The translations under genes were made by a program, and so were the position numbers. Of a stretch of 64,000 nt of DNA, positions 24,814 through 36,300 are shown in pieces; the first letter of the stretch is position 1, and each line of letters starts with the position of its first letter. Origin of the DNA: Aaosphaeria pasadenensis (lineage: Eukaryota; Ascomycota; Dothideomycetes; Pleosporales); assembly GCA_022813625.1 (NCBI GenBank), contig JAKLMB010000051.1:62001-126000 (forward strand), read 5' to 3'. The notes below the pieces were generated by a model. It saw only the letters and a program-made list of their open reading frames with translations, made no database searches and was not told where the DNA came from.

Positions 24814-26382
24814 ATGTCACGCAACATGTCGAACTCAAATAAACGCACAGTAACTCGCACCCGAACTGGTTGCTGGACCTGTCGTGGACGGCGAAAGAAG
24901 TGTGACGAAGTACGCCCATTCTGCAACACATGTGCCAACCTTGGATTGCGCTGCGAAGGTTATGGGGTGCGATTGAGATGGACAGCTCACAGGAAAGGCT
25001 TCGTCGTCACGGACAGCAGGCCAGGCAAGCGAAGTTCACGAAGTCCAAGGAGTCCACAAAGTCCACAGAGTACAACGAATTTTTCCTCACCACGAAGTAC
25101 AACATCGGCCTCTCTATCAGGGAAGTCGACGAATGCGAATTTTGTGGTGAGCACAGAACGCCTTTTGAAGTACATAGGACAGGAGAGCTTTGATTCACTG
25201 ACTGAGTACGAAAGAGACGTGATGTGTGATTGTGAGTATGCTCATGTAGCTAATATCTTTGAATGTCTGCCCGGAGACTAATGTATTGACAGTCCTGAAC
25301 TGGGGAAACCTCACACTTGGATCCAACATGGGCGTTGCCACAGAGGATGATGCAGTTACGTTGTTGCGTGACTGCAGTAATTCGAAGCCACTCTTGATCA
25401 ACTGTTTAACATATCAAATTACCCTGGACCCTAAGCATGCCGCATATGTCGATGAATACTACAGCAGAAGCATACAGATGTTCCGAAAAGAGCTTTCAGA
25501 CCCGACGAGCTTAGACAAGGCCAATACATGCTATGCAGGAGTTCTGCTTTGCTCCATCAGCGTATGCTAGATATAACCCCCTTTATTTGCACATTGTATG
25601 AGACTAAGACGCTGCAGATGAATCTAGGCATGCCTTGGACAATACATCTCAATGGACTCGTCTCAATACTTTCAGAACGACAAGTTTTCGCAAGGACTGA
25701 TGTCGAGACCAAGGAATTCATCCACCTCATCAGCACTCTCGATATACCAACCCATACTCTTGGACGCAAAAACCCCCAACTCAATTTATGGCGAGACTAC
25801 AATCGTTCCCGAGATGGCATCGAAGACATAACCGGTCTGCCTTGTTCTTTAATGGACTTATTTTCCTGCATTATGGAGCCTGATATTGAGGAACGCTTGC
25901 ACGCCTGGCCTGTCACTCAAGGCTCTCCAACGCAATGCAAGATCTGGAAGGCAAATCGTGCCGCAGCGATTATTTCGGCAAGGCAGTGGAAAATTCGGCA
26001 CGCTATGTTGGAAAGCGATGCGCATCAGCGCCCGGAATATCAAGCTGGACCCACAGAGAACGGCCCTGCCATCATCGCAGTTGTACAGGAGATACTCGTC
26101 ATTGCGCATGAACTCAGGCCTCTACTCGAGGACAAATCTGCTGAAATCAGACGGCCGTTGCTCTATCCTTTGGTCGCTGCTGGATCGCAGCCGTCATGTC
26201 TCACCGATTATGACAAGACTTTCATTGGTGACTGCATCATAGCACTCGCCGATGGAGCATTAGACGAAGATCCCTATTACGGCGGACCTGCGACTGTTCT
26301 GCGCGAATTATGGGCCAATGGACGGGGCAGATCAATCGAGCAAGTTGCGCACGATCTGGACATGGAGATGGCTCTGTTCTAA
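24814..26382 (+). CDS. Zn2Cys6 fungal transcription factor, 3 exons
   Basis: Exons 24814-25231, 25293-25561 and 25618-26382 are joined by introns of 61 and 56 nt and give 483 residues. The binuclear zinc cluster is complete: Cys20, 23, 30, 37, 40 and 47 with C-x2-C-x6-C-x6-C-x2-C-x6-C spacing. A basic Ser/Pro-rich linker follows (about 60-95). The rest resembles the Fungal_trans_2 type of regulatory region, including MPWTIHLNGLVSIL, which the second splice brings into frame. Such proteins bind CGG-type half-sites in the nucleus and control local or pathway genes. No metabolic cluster sits next to it, so its target is unknown. An ATG at 24826 is a possible alternative start. Confidence 0.88.
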
Positions 26383-27814
26383 ATATAGACATCATTCCCT
26401 AGCCTGGGACTGACTGAACTAATACTCATTCTCGTCACTCTTCGAGCAGGTGGACGCCACCAATTTTTCCAATATTCCTCACCCAAGAGTTGAAGCCTAG
26501 AAGCAGAGGTATAGGGCTCGCTAACTGGCGTTGGCTCAAAGTAATCCGCGAGTCAGCGACTCTGCGTTACATTCTTGTCGAACTTTTCGGGTATTTCTCC
26601 GGCGGCACTTCAAACGCTCCAAAGGGTCACGTGCAGGCGACATCACACCACGATCGAAGAAAATATCATCCATCATCCATCATGAGTCCATGACCAAATG
26701 TGCGCATCCATAGCTAGGAGCTGTTCGCCGTGGAGATTGTTCTAGACTTAAGATCTCGCTTAAGACGTACGAGGTATGTCACGAATGAGCAGGACGATAC
26801 GAACCCACTCCAATACATAATTCATGAAATCACACGTCCAACTTCCAATCCAATACGCCGCACGCTATGAACCTCATTGAAAGTTTGAAAGTTCGGAGGG
26901 ACCGATTCTAAACATAGATCATCACGACGTTTTATCGTCAGAGCGATCGTCAAGTGACAAACTTCCGATTGGTACGGACGCAGCAGTCCTCAATGCATAC
27001 GGCAGGCTATTGCATACCAATATTGCGACTCTACCGACTAGCATCCCTGGTTTACCCTAGCGTGATATACTCGAAGATACCACTACTATTACTCCATTAT
27101 CCAGATTCAGACATACGGCCTTAAATTCCATCTTCACTCGACCATCAAGGTGTAACCAATTCATGCGAAGTCGTTGCAGCGACGCCACTGGACCGCATTG
27201 GGCGAATTGAAACAATAGTATACACGCATAGAATCGGCAATGGTACTATGCAATTGGTTCGCCGAGAGGAATCCGCCAGACGGGGCTAGTGAATTCATGT
27301 ATTGACTTGGAGCTTCGACGTCCTTCCAAACTGGTACTATCCGACCATCATTGAGGGACGTATCCGATAGATTGTCCGATGATATCGATATTTTCCAGGA
27401 ATTCGTAATGACAAAGTCGCCGAACTTGTTGCCTAATCACTTTCACAAAGTCTGCCTTGCAATTTAAGAAAGCGAGGATGAGGATTCGATAGAATAAGCT
27501 TTGGGAGACTCAATCCTTCTTGGTGCTATGGGCGCGGCACGATCCTGAAGGATAGCAAGCGAAGAACGGAAGTGTGAAACATGCGTTACTCAATATCAAT
27601 GACGGAAGATGGGGTTTGATGTAGTATACTTGTGTAACAATATTGAATGAATTGATATCTAGCCGGGACAAGCGCTCTTGTCTCTATGGAAAATCATAAT
27701 AGCCCGTCTAGTAATTCGTAATCGTACAGTATTATCTCGTATTAGGAAAAAGGAAAAACAAATGAGCCAAGATAGTAAGAATAGCCGCAGCATGCTGCAT
27801 GTCCAGCACGCCCT
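26383..27814. other. Intergenic region, no gene seen
   Basis: About 1.4 kb. Frames are short and carry no motif. The two flanking genes point into this interval, so it mostly holds their 3' ends. Confidence 0.5.
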
Positions 27815-29803
27815 TCAGAACCTGCCAAACAAAGAATGGAATAAGACAACCAAAGCCAAGATCAATGGCAGTGGGAATGGGAAAGGGGATGTAGAGAACG
27901 CGGCGCCTGCTTGCAAGACTGGCTCTGTGAGTACCGTGACCGTGTCAGTTGAAGTTGGGGTTGGAATCGCAGAGAGCAAGTTCTTGCACATTGGCGTTAT
28001 ATGGCCGTGGTGATTGATAATCGACACACTCGTGACACGCTCGTACATGAACCGCGAGTCTCGTATGGGCGTCGGAACCACACCACCACTCAAGCTCTCA
28101 CAGTACCTCTCCACCTCCTCGACCCCAACCCCATCCCCTCCCCCCTCCATCGCCCTCACAGCATTAGGCTTGAAATCCCCAAAATCGAACTTGACGCCCG
28201 GAATCCCCTTCAACCCGCTCGCAAGCTTATCCACAAGCTTCTGCTGCAGTCCGTCGAAGCCCTTCACCAGCACGTCTTTCCCCTCCCGCATCATCTTCTC
28301 GACGTACGCTTTCGCCTCCCTCCCCGTGTTCACGATGTCGTCGATCGATTTCTTATACTTGAACACTATGTGTGCGGCGTACGACAAGATGGCTATGAGG
28401 GCGAGCAGCACGGCGCCGTAAATCGCGATGAGTACCCACAGACAGGGGCTGATGGCCGTGGAGGCGCCGGCGCTGGTGCTCGGGATGTCGAAGTTGGGGG
28501 GCGGGCGGGTTGTCATGGCTGGAGGGAGGTGTAGGTCCGGGATGTCGGTCACGCGGGCGAAGGGGATGCGGACTGTGAGGTCGAGGTTGGGCTTGGGGAC
28601 GAGGGAGGTGGCTTTGGAGTGGAGGGAGGATATGAGGGCGGAGGGGAGGTTTGGGGTTGGGAGGTGGGTGAGGGGGTTTTTGATGGAGAGGGGGAAGTTG
28701 CGGGCGTGGTTTGGGGGTGGAGTAGTCTTTGAGGGAGTCAGAGATGGTGGAGGTGAGTTGGTTATATCGTGAGGGGAGTCAGGGGCGGATATGGACAATG
28801 CTGAGGTCTTGATGAATGGAGGCATAGTGGAGGAAGTTTGTGGGACGATGATACTTGGTTGTTCTTGAGAGTACCGATCACGCTGCTGGATTTGATCTTC
28901 CACATCGCGTACGTTGATGCTCGGTGAGTCCGCTGTTTGTGTTGCCCTTTCATGTACGGGTAAGGCTTTCGAACTGTGCTCCTGACTTGTCGTAGAGGTT
29001 GAATGTGGTGTTGATTTTGACGGTGTGACTGAAATCGAGATGGATTTCGATTCGCTCTTTTTAGTCGTCGTCGTTGTTGATGTCGAGGATGAAGTATAGC
29101 TGATGTGCGTTGTTTCACTGCTGGTGTCTTTCGTGGTTCTCGATGTTGCAGTTTCCAGTAAAATACTCGACGATTCGCTTGCTGTCTCGGTGGTCAACGG
29201 CGACTTCTCTTTGGCTGGCGGATGGATGTCCAAAAAGCCCAATAGCCCTAACACGGAGAGTCCAGTTAGGATCACGACTATAATCCATTGTATGCTCGTC
29301 GGCATGCTACTGCGGGGGTTTTTCTGGTGCTCTCTGCGTGTGCCATCGGTGTAGGGTAGAGTAGGCATTGTGGGTGATTTCTTGCCGGTGAGCGGAGGAA
29401 GGCGAGAGACGATGGGGCGCTCAAAGATTCGAGAAGGGCTATGGTGTCTTTGTGCTTGATTCTCAGTATTGATAGCCCTGGGGCGAGTGAAGAGGCTTTT
29501 GGGAGTCAATTCTCTGCGCGATTCCGGCGAAGGAAGATACTCGGCCTGATCTACAGAGTATACCGATGGCGAGTAACTAAGATTACTGCGATTGCTGCTA
29601 GTTTGCCGTTTTCGATGCAAGCTGCGTGATACCCTTTCCAGGATATGAGGGGGTGGTCGCACGCCAGGTGTGAAACCTGGAGATGATATCGAGGGACGAT
29701 CAGTGTATGGCACGTTTGGTTCTTCGTGGCTCCGATGGATAAACAATCGCGGAAGGAGGTTACGACTCCCCGACTTACTCTCTGAGCGTTCTTCACGTTG
29801 CAT
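27815..29803 (-). CDS. Ser/Thr/Pro-rich membrane protein, function unknown
   Basis: Single exon, 662 residues; I do not recognise the family. The N-terminal 170 residues are polar and basic, with repeated SPSR/SPES-like phosphorylation-type patches. A first membrane span lies at about 171-192 and a second, longer one at about 452-482. Between them is a 250-residue region very rich in Ser, Thr and Pro (about 200-290 is nearly all S/T/K), typical of an O-glycosylated stalk. After the second span comes a short helical segment (about 485-535). The C-terminus ends in a hydrophobic stretch (about 641-660) that could be a tail anchor or a GPI signal. The layout suggests a cell-surface or wall-associated protein with the S/T region outside. 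Confidence 0.75.
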   Translation of the reverse strand: MQREERSESKSGSRNLLPRLFIHRSHEEPNVPYTDRPSISSPGFTPGVRPPPHILERVSRSLHRKRQTSSNRSNLSYSPSVYSVDQAEYLPSPESRRELTPKSLFTRPRAINTENQAQRHHSPSRIFERPIVSRLPPLTGKKSPTMPTLPYTDGTRREHQKNPRSSMPTSIQWIIVVILTGLSVLGLLGFLDIHPPAKEKSPLTTETASESSSILLETATSRTTKDTSSETTHISYTSSSTSTTTTTKKSESKSISISVTPSKSTPHSTSTTSQEHSSKALPVHERATQTADSPSINVRDVEDQIQQRDRYSQEQPSIIVPQTSSTMPPFIKTSALSISAPDSPHDITNSPPPSLTPSKTTPPPNHARNFPLSIKNPLTHLPTPNLPSALISSLHSKATSLVPKPNLDLTVRIPFARVTDIPDLHLPPAMTTRPPPNFDIPSTSAGASTAISPCLWVLIAIYGAVLLALIAILSYAAHIVFKYKKSIDDIVNTGREAKAYVEKMMREGKDVLVKGFDGLQQKLVDKLASGLKGIPGVKFDFGDFKPNAVRAMEGGGDGVGVEEVERYCESLSGGVVPTPIRDSRFMYERVTSVSIINHHGHITPMCKNLLSAIPTPTSTDTVTVLTEPVLQAGAAFSTSPFPFPLPLILALVVLFHSLFGRF

Positions 29804-30007
29804 GAGAGAGCACGCGAGAATCTTTGCACGTTAACGGAGTTGCATGAAGCTGGAATGTACGAAGATATCCAGGACGTGGTGCTGGAAAATCCTCGAGAGA
29901 AGTATCGATACAAATGGCACTTTGCAAGTGAGTCATAGTTGGATGCATCATACATTTGACTGGAATTAATGACTAGAGTGGTCACGTAATAATAGAATGG
30001 TCCAAAC

Positions 30008-30784
30008 TCATAGCCACGCCCAGGTGACTGGTACACGGCCCAAGTCAGGATTTGAAAGTTGATTGAAAACCGCTGGGCTCACGTCAATATCAGTAGGTTG
30101 GCAGCCAGTACCTAAATGAAGTCAGTACCGGCATATCATTGATGGCTTTCAGCTTTCGAGTCAAACATACACCTATCCACGACTGTTAGATCGATGCTGA
30201 CAGTCTTTCCAGTATCTTCATTTACTCTGCGAGCGCGAATTTTCCTCCTACATAGGGGATTCTGGTTCGGATCGCTCCCCTTCTGCGCCGCATCAAAGGT
30301 GAAATGCGAAATAGCCACGATATGATCACTCGAGGTGGAATCTATGCCGCAAGCACCGAGGCCCGGGTCGTAGAAAGTAAGATCACCAGTGTATGTTTCA
30401 GCGCCATTTGGAAGGGGGATATTCTTTAGACCGCTATATACGGATTAGCATGCTTGGAAGAATGCCGACTGGCAGCGCATGCTCGTACCTTGACTTCTTG
30501 CTCAAGCCGACCGCGAGTCCAATTATGAGCCCAAGAAGTAGGAGGAAAACAACACCAATTCCGATCAGCAAAGTGCGGCGACTGCGACCTAGGTAACGTT
30601 TATGTGGAGGAAGAATTCGGTCGAAGCGGTCTGATATTGCCCAGCCCGTTGCTGCCCCTCCAATGCGAAAACGCCGTTGTCTCACGGCTCCCTCCTCAGG
30701 TATGTCCCAGTCCGGCGCATCGTCTACGTCCGTCTCTTTCTTGAAAGCCGGCAGTGGCTTTTGTGGTTCTTCGTATGTTGCCAT
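30008..30784 (-). CDS. Membrane-anchored double-psi beta-barrel protein (RlpA/barwin-like), 3 exons
   Basis: Exons 30784-30489, 30433-30171 and 30111-30008 are joined by 55- and 59-nt introns and give 220 residues. The N-terminus (1-70) is cytoplasmic-like and charged. A membrane span at about 71-94 makes this a type II protein. The outer part is a double-psi beta-barrel of the RlpA/barwin/expansin type: GDLTFYDPGLGACG, then SHFTFDA, and DRCTGCQPTDIDVS across the second splice, ending in VPVTWAWL. In fungi this fold occurs in secreted expansin-like and allergen-like proteins that act on or bind the cell wall. The N-terminal anchor in place of a cleavable signal peptide is notable. Its start lies 626 bp from the divergent Cue1-like gene. 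Confidence 0.87.
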
Positions 30785-31409
30785 TGTATTCGCAAGTATA
30801 TGTACGGCGCGTCGCGTTGCGCAAACTGGAGGTATTGTATTGTAGTATTAATGAAGGTCTGGGTATCACAAATATCACAATTCAGAACATTATCAAAAGA
30901 ATGGAAGCCGAGCTGCTATGCGATCTCGGCAAATGTACAATGCGACCAATGTTGGTCGCAAAAAGCGAAGACGTTGAGTCCAAGGGAGTGTTGGTGTGAG
31001 ATGTGGAGTGCGAACTGGAGGGCCTCATTCTCTCCGGGTCTAGAAGTGAATTAAGGGGCACGAGCGCTTCGGGCGGCCGTTGATATGGCGCTAGGCAGAA
31101 CAAAGCTCCGGCTCCGCATCATCCAATGACCATCATTCCACTTCGTTGTTCACCCATCGGGGATCCGATCCACCAAATACGCCCCCATCCTCAGGATTAT
31201 TTGCTTCGCATTGTTAAGGTTACCACGCCACCAACTACCTCCGTTCGATCGACACTTCAGTACTCCATCGACGGTGCAAACATATCCATCAAACAAACCA
31301 TCGTGGACGCACCATTCCGGAGAACCCGCGTCCCAACCTAGAAGTAGACGTCCCATCTCGGAACAGTTCCGAACCTTCAAAGCGGACCTTCTGTAGAAGA
31401 AGTCACAAA
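30785..31409. other. Divergent promoter region
   Basis: About 625 bp between two outward-facing genes, the double-psi beta-barrel protein and the Cue1-like protein. No coding sequence seen. Confidence 0.5.
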
Positions 31410-32054
31410 ATGGCAGAACAGACACTCAACATCCCGCAACTGGTCGTCTTCATAATAGTAGCCGTCCTTAGTGTGAGATGGTACCTGGCGAAGCCCCCCG
31501 CAGGACGCACGCGTATTGCGCCAGTGCCACATCGAGACTCTAGAATAAACCCCACGCATGTCGACCAGCTAGCGCAGATGTTTCCACAGTGCGACAGAAG
31601 ACAGATCGCATGGGACTTGCAGAGGAATGGTGGAAATGTGGCGGCGACGACGGAGCGTGTGCTCAGCGGGCGTGGGCTCGATACTGTAAGTCTTTCCTCG
31701 GTTGTCCATCAGCACGTATGGGAACAAAAGGCAAAGTCTAGATATGCTTGAAGTGTAGTCACTGATCATATACAGCCTCCCGCATCGTTCAACCCGCCTC
31801 TTTCACGCTCAACCCCTCCCTCAAGGACCCCAACACCAGCCGCAAAGCCTTCCCAACCAGATCTGATCACGCGTTACAACCTTGCCTCCAAGATCAGCAG
31901 TAGCGCAGACTCCGCTACGAATACTTCAGAGTCCAAAGGGAAGGCATGGTCCTCGGACAGGGATGAAAGGCAGGCAAACCTGCAACGACGACGGGAGGAG
32001 ATGATCCTAGCAGCACGCAGGAAGCTTGAACAGCAGGAGAAGGCTAAGGCTTAA
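31410..32054 (+). CDS. Cue1-like ER membrane ubiquitin-pathway protein, 2 exons
   Basis: Exons 31410-31685 and 31776-32054 are joined by a 90-nt phase-0 intron and give 184 residues. An N-terminal membrane span lies at about 10-26. The CUE domain is at about 46-92 and contains the diagnostic MFP motif (LAQMFPQC). The C-terminus is a charged helix (RRREEMILAARRKLEQQEK), which fits the Ubc7-binding region of Cue1. In yeast, Cue1 sits in the ER membrane, recruits and activates the E2 Ubc7 and thereby supports ER-associated degradation. The domain order and length fit that role. It converges on the P450 gene, 212 bp away, without an evident link. Confidence 0.85.
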
Positions 32055-32266
32055 TTGTCATGTACTCTAGGATCGTGGGTTCTTTGGTTCAGCATTTGCA
32101 TAGAGCGCCATTATTACGGCGTTTGGGATTACTGGTTCTGATATTGGTATCACTTTGGAGAGGTTTACTGTTTCAATTGTAGATGACCCCCCACTCTGCG
32201 TCAGTTTGCTTCCTCGTAACTGACTGGTAGTTACACAACATAAAAATTCTGACTCGCCCACAATAC

Positions 32267-34171
32267 TTAATTCCATGTCTCCAGATATTCCCTTATACCT
32301 TCATACTCCCTTTCAATAGCCTCCTTCCTACGCTCATCTCGCAAAACAAATCGTACATCAAACGGCTTCGGACAATGCACCAATCCCTCCTCATAAGCAT
32401 CCAAATCGCATCCCTCCTCCCCCATTGGCTCAATCCTGAACGCCCAAAGCAACTTCGCAACCACCCTCCACTGCGTCCTTTCCGCAACATGGATACCCGG
32501 GCATAGCCTTCTCCCAATACCATACGTATAATGGTCGCGGTTCGCATAGTCTGGAGACGCTGCGTACGCTGCTGCTAGTTTGTTGTGTTCTATGTAGCGA
32601 GACGGGTTATATTTCCACGGGTCTGTATAATTTTCAGGGGCGTGGTGGATTCCCCAGATTGGGAGGACAAGAATACTGTTAGCCGGGAGGTGGTAGGGTC
32701 CGTATGTTGTTGGTTTGGAGAGACGGTGGTTTACGTTGAATGGGACGCTGAAGAGGGAGTCAGTCAGTGATCGAAATCAACAATTGATATGGGAAGACAT
32801 GAACGTACAAAGGACGGATACGGAGACCCTCTTTGATTATACAATTTACATATGGAAGTGCGTCGAAGTCGGACCAGTTTGGCATCCTGTGCTTCTTGTC
32901 AGTTGTATGCATCGAGACTTTCCGTTCTGACATACCTGCTCCCGCACGCCTTATCAATCTCCTCCCACGCCCTCTCCTGCTCACGCGGATGCATCGCCAG
33001 ATGCAATATATGCGTCAGTATCATAGTCCCCGTCCCCGCATCCGGCAACGACCCCAAGAAGTTAGCAACCTGCTCCCTCGACTGCTCCACATCCAACTCC
33101 AACTCCCCACCCAACAAGCTATCCGCAATACTAATCCTCTTATCGCCCACGCACCGTCGATCCTCCACGCGGTCGAGCGCCTCGCTGAAGATGCGCAGGA
33201 CGCGTTTATAGCACGCCTTCGCGCGGCGTTTAGCGGGGACGAGAGCGTCGGGGAGGTATCGTAGCGGTGGGAACAGTCCGACGGGGATGAAGGAGCCGAG
33301 GGATATCGTGCGCTCCATGTCGCTCAGGGCGTCGTAGATGAACTTGGCCCAGAAGCCGTCGTGGGTCGCGGCGCGGTAGCCGTAGATGACGGCGCTTTGG
33401 ATGCTTGTGGCGGCGCGGAAGACGTGCGAGCGGAACTGGTCGGGCGTGTGGAGTAGATCGTACAGTAGTTGCGTGGCTCTGTATTGAATTAGTCTAGGGG
33501 TCCGCACGATGAATTGATAGATGGGATTGACTTACTCTGCGTCTTGGATATCCACCAAATCTCTATCTAATATCGCCGGAGCTAGACTCTGCGTCGCCAG
33601 TTTTCTTTGAGCCCGCCACGTCTGGTTTGGGTTCATTTCTGATAGGTTATGTCCGCCCGTGACGAGGTCTGTGTAGTGCTCTATTGGACGGTGTGAGGAT
33701 ATCGCACTCTTCTTGACGAGGACGTCGTGGATGCTGTGGCGGTCGTAGAGGACGATATATACGTCGCGGCCGATTGTGTAGGAGAATATGGGGCCGTATT
33801 GGGCGTGCCATTCGTGTAGCCTATTTGCATAATGTCAGTATTCTCTATGCTCGATTTCTTCGAGCTAGATCTTATAGAATGGCCAGTAGGAGATAGGCTA
33901 TAGAACCTTACAGTAGATGGCTTGCCTTTGATCTGAACTCCAGCATGTTACCGAAGATTGGAACTGTAGGCGGGCCAGGAGGCAAATGTTTCGATCGTCG
34001 ACCAATGCGGAGTAATTGATATCCCACGTATGAAAGGGCTACAAGGAGCACCAAAGTCCATGGAAAGCGCTGGAAGTATTCGAGCACTGGGTCAGACAGG
34101 ACCTGATCACGTAGACCGGCAATCGCAGCGTAAAGTGCATCGGAAGTGGTAAACTTATTGGTAGATGCCAT
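32267..34171 (-). CDS. Cytochrome P450 monooxygenase, 5 exons
   Basis: Exons 34171-33912, 33820-33536, 33478-32936, 32886-32809 and 32747-32267 are joined by introns of 91, 57, 49 and 61 nt and give 548 residues. An N-terminal membrane anchor (about 37-57) is followed by PPGPP. The I-helix contains DAGTGT, the ExxR pair is in KEGLRIRP, and the heme-binding loop is YGIGRRLCPG with Cys471. The usual Phe of that loop is Tyr here. It resembles fungal P450s annotated as O-methylsterigmatocystin-oxidoreductase-like, but the substrate is unknown. These are ER enzymes that insert one oxygen using electrons from P450 reductase. No biosynthetic backbone gene is adjacent; an NTF2-like gene lies upstream on the same strand. 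Confidence 0.9.
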
Positions 34172-34881
34172 TTCGGTCGTCTACCTTACGGAAACTTTGA
34201 TTCCAAATCACGGTGTCAATATCAGGGAAAGGTGAAGAGAATTGAACAGCGGATGTTTCTGTAGCACAGCTAACTGTGCCACATATGAAATGCAGATAGG
34301 GGACCAACATGTATTTATTATTTAGTTCAAGTCTAAAAGCACATTTACAGCGAGCAATATGGCACTCAATGAGGGCTTGATTGAGAAACTGCTCGGTTGA
34401 TGACCTAGGTGGTCTGTGGCGTTTGGCATGTTTACCAATGATGCAAAAGTCCGCCTAGCAAGACAATTGGGATACAAAAACATCGAATTAGGTTGCTATT
34501 TGCCCGTAGAATACAGTAGTATGGCGTTCAGGTACGGATGTATCGCAGCAATGAAGAACAAAGAAACTAAGAGTCTATTCTTTCGTTGAGAGAACAATGC
34601 TAAGACTATACCTCGCTTATCAGAGTACGCAATGCAACAGTCAAAGAAAGGGCCTGGTGGCGTTTCGTGGACATCTGTATTGGAGATCTAACCATGAGTA
34701 GCATATCATGAGTTCTTTGCGAATTCCTGCAACAGACATCGGGTGCAATAGCGGGTTGGAAAATGATCCCCAACAATGATAGTCGGACCCAATCAGCACA
34801 AAGTGCACAAAGCTCGGAGGCGCATTGCTTCCCGTCACGGTCATCTGCTGCCTGCCATCCCAGTATTTAGATTCCATAATC
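34172..34881. other. Intergenic region, no gene seen
   Basis: About 710 bp between the P450 start and the NTF2-like stop on the same strand; only short frames. Confidence 0.5.
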
Positions 34882-35373
34882 CTACTCCTGACGACTCATA
34901 GCCTCTCTGATCTTCTGCCCCGCGATAGGATCCAAAAATTCAATAGATTTCTTTACGATCTTGCCATCCGCCTCCATGGTCAAAAACCATACAATGTCGT
35001 GCTCAATTGGAGTTTCGGTGCCTTTGACGCCCATCGCGTGACTAGCTCTCACAACAACCGAGTTTTGATGCTCATCGATGAAGATATCGGAAATGGTTGT
35101 ATCCCAGGAATCGAGTTTGGGGACCATCATCTCTAGATGCTTTATGAACGCATCTGCGTCGTGTGTGCCGGCAAGCTGGGGAGTGGCCTCCACGAATCCT
35201 TTGTGTCCGCAGGAATGTTGGAATCCGGATGCTGACCGGATGGCTTTGATTCGCTCTTCGCTGAAGCGTTTTGGAAGGCTTTCGTCTCTATCCGCAGAGT
35301 GGATGAATGTTACTGCCGTTGCATGGAGGGTTTTATACTTTGCAGAAGCAGAGGGTGGAATAGAGTCAGCCAT
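34882..35373 (-). CDS. NTF2/SnoaL-like small protein
   Basis: Single exon of 163 residues from the ATG at 35373. The frame continues upstream to another ATG (35502), but the longer version adds a hydrophobic, irregular leader absent from this type of protein. The pattern, an N-terminal helix, then FVEATPQLAGTHDADAFIKHL and alternating strands such as VVVRASHAMG and IVWFLTMEADGKIVKKSIEFLD, fits the cone-shaped SnoaL/NTF2 fold. Fungal members include small isomerases, cyclases and scytalone-dehydratase-like proteins, but most are uncharacterised. No signal peptide; probably cytosolic. It could work with the upstream-facing P450, but only proximity suggests this. Confidence 0.75.
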   Translation of the reverse strand: MADSIPPSASAKYKTLHATAVTFIHSADRDESLPKRFSEERIKAIRSASGFQHSCGHKGFVEATPQLAGTHDADAFIKHLEMMVPKLDSWDTTISDIFIDEHQNSVVVRASHAMGVKGTETPIEHDIVWFLTMEADGKIVKKSIEFLDPIAGQKIREAMSRQE

Positions 35374-35782
35374 GATATTTTGTATGATGTATTCAAGGGA
35401 AGTGAGGTATGGAATCAAAGGCAACTGGAGGTAAATTCTATGTATATATAAGTATCTGGCAACGTAGTCGGCGTGAGGAGGAAGTAAGCCGGAGGAACTC
35501 ACGATGTCCGGTGGGAGGTGTGGAGCTATGGAGGTCGTGGGTCGGGCGAATCGGATGGGTCGGCGTTGGGGGGTTGGGGGGTTGGAGCCGGGGGTCTTCT
35601 CCGCGTGGTGAGCTGAAAGATATCAGTTTATACACGTGTATCAACCACTCGCGCGATAGACAGACCCCTGGTTCAATCTTCATACCAACCACTAAACAGT
35701 CAATTTTCCTCCTCACCAACAATCGGTAGCCCACGGGGACAACCCTTCCATGCACGACGATCAGCTAGCACATATCGCGCGT
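35374..35782. other. Upstream region of NTF2-like gene with G-rich tract
   Basis: No gene seen. At 35557-35594 the plus strand has four runs of three or more G (57-59, 68-73, 76-81, 90-94 within the 355xx block) separated by short loops, a pattern able to form a G-quadruplex. It lies about 185-220 bp upstream of the NTF2-like start, on the non-template (coding-opposite) side. Confidence 0.45.
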
Positions 35783-36300
35783 TCAAGAGGTTATAACAAT
35801 ACAGCAATGTATGAACTCTCTATATAACACTGCTGGAAGTTGTTCTTGAAGTATCTTGATCAGTCTGTTCTGGCACCACAAACTCTGCCAGGGTAGCGTG
35901 ATGCTAAACGATTTCCGAACAATGTCCCAAAGTCGAAGTTCTGGTCGGACGTCTGAACCGAGAGATGTCCAGGTGTCAAGTTTGGCTTTCGCTTGGATAG
36001 TCAACTCGTGCTCCAAACCAAATGTGCCATTACTGAGCTGCAAACAGCTTTCTCATTAACCTTCCAGGATCTGTATAACCTTGATGTGTTGGATATGGAC
36101 TCCAGGTTAGATTCATGTTTCTCCCCAGATGCTGTTCCTTCGTTCTTAAGACTTCTTGCATCGAATCCACGGCTTGTCTCATGGCGAATGAGGCTTCAAA
36201 CAATTCCACCATTACCTCCATGCATTGTAGGGTTTCTCCGTGAGCCCAGCCAAGGGTGGAAATTTTGTGCTTGAGAACTCTCCTTTGACGATCTTCCGCT
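35783..36300 (-). pseudogene. Possible relic of a TPR (kinesin-light-chain-type) gene
   Basis: On the minus strand, two overlapping frames (36221-36030 and 36043-35783) and the sequence just upstream show a tetratricopeptide-like pattern: GWAHGETLQCMEVMVEL, then FAMRQAVDSM, QEVLRTKEQHLG. This follows the spacing of kinesin-light-chain TPR units (LG-H-TL-M, then A-A, VL-KE-LG). Downstream, EHELTIQAKAKLDTW continues in another frame. Upstream to about 36660 there are further helix-like pieces broken by stops. No intact frame or start exists, so I read it as a decayed gene. The match is by eye and moderate at best. Confidence 0.35.

Noticed and set aside
28001..28534. 177-codon plus-strand frame inside the Ser/Thr-rich membrane protein gene
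   Set aside because: His/Pro/Arg-rich shadow of the minus-strand gene, which has a continuous 662-codon frame with clear membrane spans.
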